Source: UBA8444 sp964003875 (GTDB lineage Bacteria; Bacteroidota; Bacteroidia; Flavobacteriales; UBA7312). From it: a stretch of 8,720 nt of DNA. Shown here piece by piece: positions 5,409-8,720 of the stretch (its first letter is position 1; each line of letters opens with the position of its first letter). The notes below the pieces were generated by a model. The model was not told the DNA's origin and made no database searches. It was given only the letters and a program-made list of their open reading frames with translations. The DNA lies in NCBI GenBank assembly GCA_964003875.1, contig CAXFLH010000066.1, positions 1 to 8,720 on the forward strand. The letters run 5' to 3'. The position numbers and the translations under genes are program-made.

Positions 5409-6989
5409 ATGGCAGAAGTAAAACCAGCTGAGGTATCAGCAATTTTAAGACAACAATTAGCAGGGTTCAAATCTGAATCGGACTTACAAGAGGTAGGAAC
5501 TGTATTGCAAGTGGGTGATGGTATTGCTCGTGTTTACGGTTTAACCAACGTTCAGTCGGGTGAGCTTATTGAATTCGAAAGTGGACTACAAGGCATCGTT
5601 CTAAACCTAGAAGAAGATAATGTCGGTGCGGTATTATTAGGACCTTCTAAAGGGATTAAAGAAGGCGATGTTGTTAAAAGAACCAACCGTATTGCTTCTA
5701 TCAATGTAGGAGAAGGTATGTTGGGCCGAGTAGTAGATACTCTTGGTAACCCTATCGATGGTAAAGGACCGATTCAAGGTGACACTTACGAAATGCCTAT
5801 TGAAAGAAAGGCACCGGGTGTTATTTACCGCCAGCCAGTAAACGAGCCATTACAAACGGGTATCAAAGCTATCGACGCTATGATTCCTGTAGGTAGAGGA
5901 CAAAGGGAGCTAATTATTGGTGACCGTCAGACAGGAAAGACTGCAGTAGCTATTGATACCATTATCAATCAAAAAGAATTTTATGATAAGGGAGAGCCTG
6001 TATTCTGTATCTACGTTGCTGTAGGACAAAAAGGCTCTACTGTAGCAGCTATAGCTAAGACTTTAGAAGATGCTGGAGCATTGCCTTACACTGTTATTGT
6101 AGCGTCTAATGCTTCTGACCCTGCACCGATGCAGTTTTATGCACCACTTGCTGGAGCTGCTATTGGTGAATACTTTAGAGATACAGGTCGTCCAGCATTG
6201 ATTGTGTTTGACGATTTATCTAAACAAGCGGTAGCCTATCGTGAGGTATCTTTATTATTAAGAAGACCACCGGGTCGTGAGGCTTATCCAGGTGATGTAT
6301 TCTACTTACACTCACGTTTATTGGAAAGAGCCGCCAAAGTGATTAATGACGATGCTATTGCCGCTCAAATGAACGATTTACCAGAATCCTTAAAAGGTAT
6401 GGTAAAAGGTGGCGGTTCATTAACTGCTCTTCCTATTATTGAAACACAAGCGGGTGACGTATCGGCTTATATTCCTACTAATGTAATTTCTATTACAGAC
6501 GGTCAGATTTTCTTAGATGGTGACTTATTTAACTCGGGTGTTCGTCCAGCTATTAACGTAGGTATTTCAGTATCTCGTGTAGGGGGTTCGGCACAAATTA
6601 AGTCTATGAAGAAGATTTCAGGAACCTTAAAATTAGACCAAGCACAGTACCGTGAGCTAGAGGCTTTTGCTAAGTTCGGTTCGGATTTGGATGCGGCTAC
6701 TACGGCGGTTATTGAAAAAGGTAAGCGTAATGTGGAAATCCTTAAACAAGGACAGTACTCACCATTAAGAGTAGAAGAACAAGCAGCTATCATTTTCTGT
6801 GGTACTAACGGTCTTTTGATGGACGTACCAACTGAAAAGGTAAAAGAATTCGAAGCGGAGTTTATCGCTTTCTTACACAACAAGCACCAAGACGTCTTAG
6901 ACGCTTTGGCAGCAGGTAAGTTAAGCGACGATATTACTGACACCTTACGCGCAGTATGTGCCGATTTATCTAAGAAATACGCAGCATAA
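5409..6989 (+). CDS. atpA: ATP synthase F1 subunit alpha
   Basis: Alpha forms the non-catalytic nucleotide sites of the alpha3beta3 head and supplies the arginine finger to the beta active site. The 526-residue protein has an N-terminal beta-barrel domain (about 25-95), a nucleotide-binding domain with Walker A GDRQTGKT (171-178) and Walker B LIVFDD (264-269), and a helical C-terminal domain. The arginine finger is R390 in GISVSRVGG. LTALPIIETQAGDVSAYIPT at 339-358 is nearly invariant in the family. The residue before GISVSR is Val where E. coli has Pro (INVG against INPG), and the stretch around 311-336 is slightly longer than in E. coli. I recall both as common in Bacteroidota. It ends 3 nt before atpG. 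Confidence 0.98.
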   Translation: MAEVKPAEVSAILRQQLAGFKSESDLQEVGTVLQVGDGIARVYGLTNVQSGELIEFESGLQGIVLNLEEDNVGAVLLGPSKGIKEGDVVKRTNRIASINVGEGMLGRVVDTLGNPIDGKGPIQGDTYEMPIERKAPGVIYRQPVNEPLQTGIKAIDAMIPVGRGQRELIIGDRQTGKTAVAIDTIINQKEFYDKGEPVFCIYVAVGQKGSTVAAIAKTLEDAGALPYTVIVASNASDPAPMQFYAPLAGAAIGEYFRDTGRPALIVFDDLSKQAVAYREVSLLLRRPPGREAYPGDVFYLHSRLLERAAKVINDDAIAAQMNDLPESLKGMVKGGGSLTALPIIETQAGDVSAYIPTNVISITDGQIFLDGDLFNSGVRPAINVGISVSRVGGSAQIKSMKKISGTLKLDQAQYRELEAFAKFGSDLDAATTAVIEKGKRNVEILKQGQYSPLRVEEQAAIIFCGTNGLLMDVPTEKVKEFEAEFIAFLHNKHQDVLDALAAGKLSDDITDTLRAVCADLSKKYAA

Positions 6990-6992
6990 ACT

Positions 6993-7847
6993 ATGGCTAA
7001 CTTAAAAGAAATACGGGCAAGAATTACTTCGGTAGGTTCTACTATGCAAATTACATCTGCTATGAAAATGGTATCGGCAGCTAAGCTCAAAAGAGCCCAA
7101 GACGCCATTACACAGATGCGTCCGTATGCCAACAAGTTAAGCGAGTTATTGGTCAATCTGAGCTCTACCTTAGATGCTTCTGAAGGAGGTGTTTACGCTC
7201 AAGCTAGAGAGGTCAAATCCATACTTATTGTAGCGGTGACATCCAACAGGGGATTGTGCGGTGCTTTCAACAACAATGTGATAAAAGGCGCTAAGTCACT
7301 AGCTGAGGGCTATGAACAAGTCGCTTTTGTGACCATAGGAAAAAAAGCCTCTGAGTACTTTGCTAAAAACGGTTATGAAGTTATTTCTTCACATGACGAT
7401 TTGTATAACGACCTTAGCTTTGCTAACACTTCAGTTATTGCCCAAGATTTGATGGATCAATTTGTAGAAGGACGTTACGACAAAATCGTGGTGGTGTATA
7501 ACCAATTTAAAAATGCCGCTTCTCAAAATCTGATGACAGAGGCCTATTTGCCGGTAGAAACACCAGCTGACGATACAGCCACTATTGGCGATTATATTTT
7601 CGAACCCGAAAAGGAAGAAATTGTAGCAGAGCTTATCCCTAAGTCTTTGAAGGTACAACTTTTCAAAGCGGTCTTAGATTCTCACGCTTCCGAGCATGGT
7701 GCGCGTATGACGGCTATGCACAAAGCAACGGATAATGCTGGGGAACTTAAAAGAGAACTGACACTGACTTATAACAAGGCGAGACAAGCCGCCATTACAG
7801 GAGAAATTCTCGAAATAGTTGGTGGTGCTGAGGCCTTAAATGGTTAA
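6993..7847 (+). CDS. atpG: ATP synthase F1 subunit gamma
   Basis: Gamma is the central rotor shaft that couples c-ring rotation to catalysis in the alpha3beta3 head. The 284-residue protein has the conserved N-terminal helix (NLKEIRARITSVGSTMQITS, then AMKMVSAAKLKRAQ), the Rossmann-like middle part with the SNRGLCGAFN signature (about 80-89), and the C-terminal helix. That helix includes ARMTAMHKATDNAG and the closing ITGEILEIVGGAEAL at about 268-282. The length is normal. It is the last atp gene here. No beta (atpD) or epsilon (atpC) follows, which fits the split atp loci usual in Bacteroidota. Confidence 0.98.
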   Translation: MANLKEIRARITSVGSTMQITSAMKMVSAAKLKRAQDAITQMRPYANKLSELLVNLSSTLDASEGGVYAQAREVKSILIVAVTSNRGLCGAFNNNVIKGAKSLAEGYEQVAFVTIGKKASEYFAKNGYEVISSHDDLYNDLSFANTSVIAQDLMDQFVEGRYDKIVVVYNQFKNAASQNLMTEAYLPVETPADDTATIGDYIFEPEKEEIVAELIPKSLKVQLFKAVLDSHASEHGARMTAMHKATDNAGELKRELTLTYNKARQAAITGEILEIVGGAEALNG

Positions 7848-7868
7848 GCATAAGCACATAAACAATAT

Positions 7869-7895
7869 AAAAAGCTTGCTCATCGGCCTTTTTTT
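7869..7895 (+). terminator. probable intrinsic terminator after atpG
   Basis: AAAAAGC (7869-7875) can pair with GCCTTTTT (7886-7893) with one bulged C, and an added U-G pair closes an 8-nt loop. The hairpin runs into a stretch of seven T residues (7889-7895). It lies 21 nt after the atpG stop, just where the operon should end. The stem is weak in G-C pairs, so confidence is moderate. Confidence 0.5.
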
Positions 7896-8002
7896 GTACA
7901 TCACAAAAACTTCTAAACTCGTCAAAATCACTTGACTTAAATAATGTTTTCTATCAAATTTTTAGGGATACTATTGATAATAAAACCATTAAAATACGTA
8001 AG

Positions 8003-8017
8003 TGATGATAGTCATCA
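8003..8017 (+). repeat. short palindrome TGATGA-N3-TCATCA
   Basis: A perfect 6-bp inverted repeat with a 3-nt TAG centre, about 150 nt upstream of the hydratase promoter element. The size and symmetry suit a dimeric regulator's operator, but six bases each side is little evidence and no neighbouring regulator gene is visible. Confidence 0.3.
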
Positions 8018-8028
8018 ACACCCATACC

Positions 8029-8063
8029 ATTCTTCACAATGCCATTTTAACGGAGTGAAGAAT
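8029..8063 (+). repeat. 9-bp inverted repeat ATTCTTCAC ... GTGAAGAAT
   Basis: The two arms (8029-8037 and 8055-8063) are perfectly complementary around a 17-nt loop that itself contains a possible CC/GG pair. It could fold as RNA or serve as a spaced operator. No T-run follows, so it is not a terminator. Confidence 0.4.
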
Positions 8064-8128
8064 CTAACCTATAGTCTAGTAGTGTTATTCTTCTCTCTGT
8101 TCAGAATAGTGTTGATTAAGAAAGGCTG

Positions 8129-8163
8129 TTTGTGTTTTAGGCTTTTGGAAAAAACTATCTTTG
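8129..8163 (+). promoter_or_regulatory. Bacteroidota promoter for the enoyl-CoA hydratase gene
   Basis: TATCTTTG at 8156-8163 fits the -7 consensus TAnnTTTG. TTTG at 8129-8132, 23 nt upstream, could be the -33 element, at the long end of the usual spacing. The -7 element lies 19 nt before the ATG, implying a very short leader and transcription independent of the atp operon. Confidence 0.5.
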
Positions 8164-8182
8164 TCCAAATAAAGTACACATT

Positions 8183-8720
8183 ATGGCCTATCACTATATT
8201 TTATCCGAACACCGAGATGGTGTGGCATACCTTACCATCAACCGCCCTAACCAATTGAACGCTCTTAACAAAGCTACTATTGAGGAATTAAACCATGCAA
8301 TTATCCAAGCTGATGCGGATACTTCAGTTCAATGCATCCTTATAACAGGCTCAGGCAGTAAGGCTTTTGTAGCGGGTGCTGACATCAAAGAATTTGCTCA
8401 TTTTAACGCTCAAGAGGGAGCGCAACTAGCGACTGACGGTCAGCGCCTACTCTTCGACTTATTGGATAACTTATCTACACCCAGTATAGCGGCCATTAAT
8501 GGTTTTGCCCTAGGTGGAGGTTTAGAGTTAGCTATGGCTTGTCATATTCGAGTAGCTTCTACTACCGCCAAGATGGGTTTGCCTGAAGTGTCATTGGGTG
8601 TTATTCCGGGTTATGGCGGTACTCAGCGTTTGCGTGAATTGGTGGGCAAAGGCAAAGCATTAGAAATGATAACTACTGCTGGTATGCTTAGTGCTGAAGA
8701 AGCCTTTTCTTGGGGCTTAG
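8183..8720 (+). CDS. enoyl-CoA hydratase (crotonase family), 3'-truncated
   Basis: The frame opens with ATG at 8183 and runs off the window end; 179 of probably about 260 residues are visible. Crotonases hydrate trans-2-enoyl-CoA to 3-hydroxyacyl-CoA in fatty-acid or amino-acid breakdown in the cytosol. Family marks are NRPNQLNAL (20-28), the oxyanion-hole segment VAGADIKEF (63-71), and INGFALGGGLELAMAC (105-120) followed by LPEVSLGVIPGYGGTQRL (133-150). E115 and E135, 20 residues apart, correspond to the two catalytic glutamates of rat mitochondrial hydratase (144 and 164). Both are kept, which favours a true hydratase over other crotonase-fold enzymes. The exact substrate (short-chain, crotonyl or phenylacetate pathway) cannot be told. 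It appears to be a separate transcription unit from the atp genes. Confidence 0.93.
   Translation, partial: MAYHYILSEHRDGVAYLTINRPNQLNALNKATIEELNHAIIQADADTSVQCILITGSGSKAFVAGADIKEFAHFNAQEGAQLATDGQRLLFDLLDNLSTPSIAAINGFALGGGLELAMACHIRVASTTAKMGLPEVSLGVIPGYGGTQRLRELVGKGKALEMITTAGMLSAEEAFSWGL

Larger units (their letters stand above)
7848..8182 (+). other. 335-nt region without a convincing gene, carrying inverted repeats
   Basis: Apart from the terminator and the promoter listed separately, three inverted repeats are visible. TTTTTGT/ACAAAAA (7891-7897 and 7903-7909) closes a 5-nt loop just after the T-run. TGATGA/TCATCA (8003-8008 and 8012-8017) has a 3-nt centre. ATTCTTCAC/GTGAAGAAT (8029-8037 and 8055-8063) has a 17-nt loop. 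A 104-codon open frame (7944-8258) covers most of it, but it overlaps the hydratase start out of frame and has no recognisable content. The stretch may be leader or spacer, or hold a small RNA. I recognise no known RNA family. Confidence 0.55.

Noticed and set aside
6503..7156. 217-codon open frame on the - strand
   Set aside because: It lies antisense to the atpA-atpG junction, both certain genes. Its composition (Ser/Ala/Leu-rich) is typical of a codon shadow and no motif is seen.
7944..8258. 104-codon open frame on the + strand in the gap after atpG
   Set aside because: It runs 76 nt into the hydratase gene in a different frame, covers two inverted repeats and the hydratase promoter, and has no recognisable domain.

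Overview
The window is a low-GC chromosomal segment from a member of the Bacteroidota, most likely of the Flavobacteriales type. Four things point there: a PorW/SprE-like component of the type IX secretion system (T9SS), an F0 subunit a with a secreted N-terminal extension, an F1F0 operon that ends at atpG without atpD and atpC, and TAnnTTTG promoter elements. Clear Shine-Dalgarno sequences are largely absent. All genes are on the + strand. I see no mobile element, CRISPR array, tRNA or rRNA.

Layout. Positions 1-1745 hold the C-terminal two thirds (580 codons) of the PorW/SprE-like protein. A compact run follows: a bactofilin (1789-2205), an AtpZ-like two-helix protein (2168-2401) and an AtpI-like four-helix protein (2391-2780), each overlapping the next. 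After a 117-nt leader with its own promoter-like element come atpB (a), atpE (c), atpF (b), atpH (delta), atpA (alpha) and atpG (gamma), from 2898 to 7847. A probable terminator follows atpG. A 335-nt stretch with no convincing gene then leads to the start of an enoyl-CoA hydratase (8183 to the window end), which has its own promoter-like element.

How the genes work together. atpB, atpE and atpF make the whole F0 sector. atpH, atpA and atpG make part of F1. The catalytic beta subunit and epsilon must be encoded elsewhere. AtpZ and the AtpI-like protein sit where F0 assembly or ion-handling accessory proteins usually lie. The PorW/SprE-like protein belongs to an envelope secretion machine driven by proton-motive force, so its position beside the ATP synthase genes is suggestive but may only be conserved synteny.

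The gene content is ordinary for this group. The less ordinary signals are non-coding. One is a perfect 16-bp stem-loop between atpE and atpF, well placed to set the excess of subunit c. Another is a 15-bp exact repeat that brackets the atpB-atpE segment. The third is a set of inverted repeats in the gap after atpG. I found no convincing evidence of an undescribed multi-gene system.
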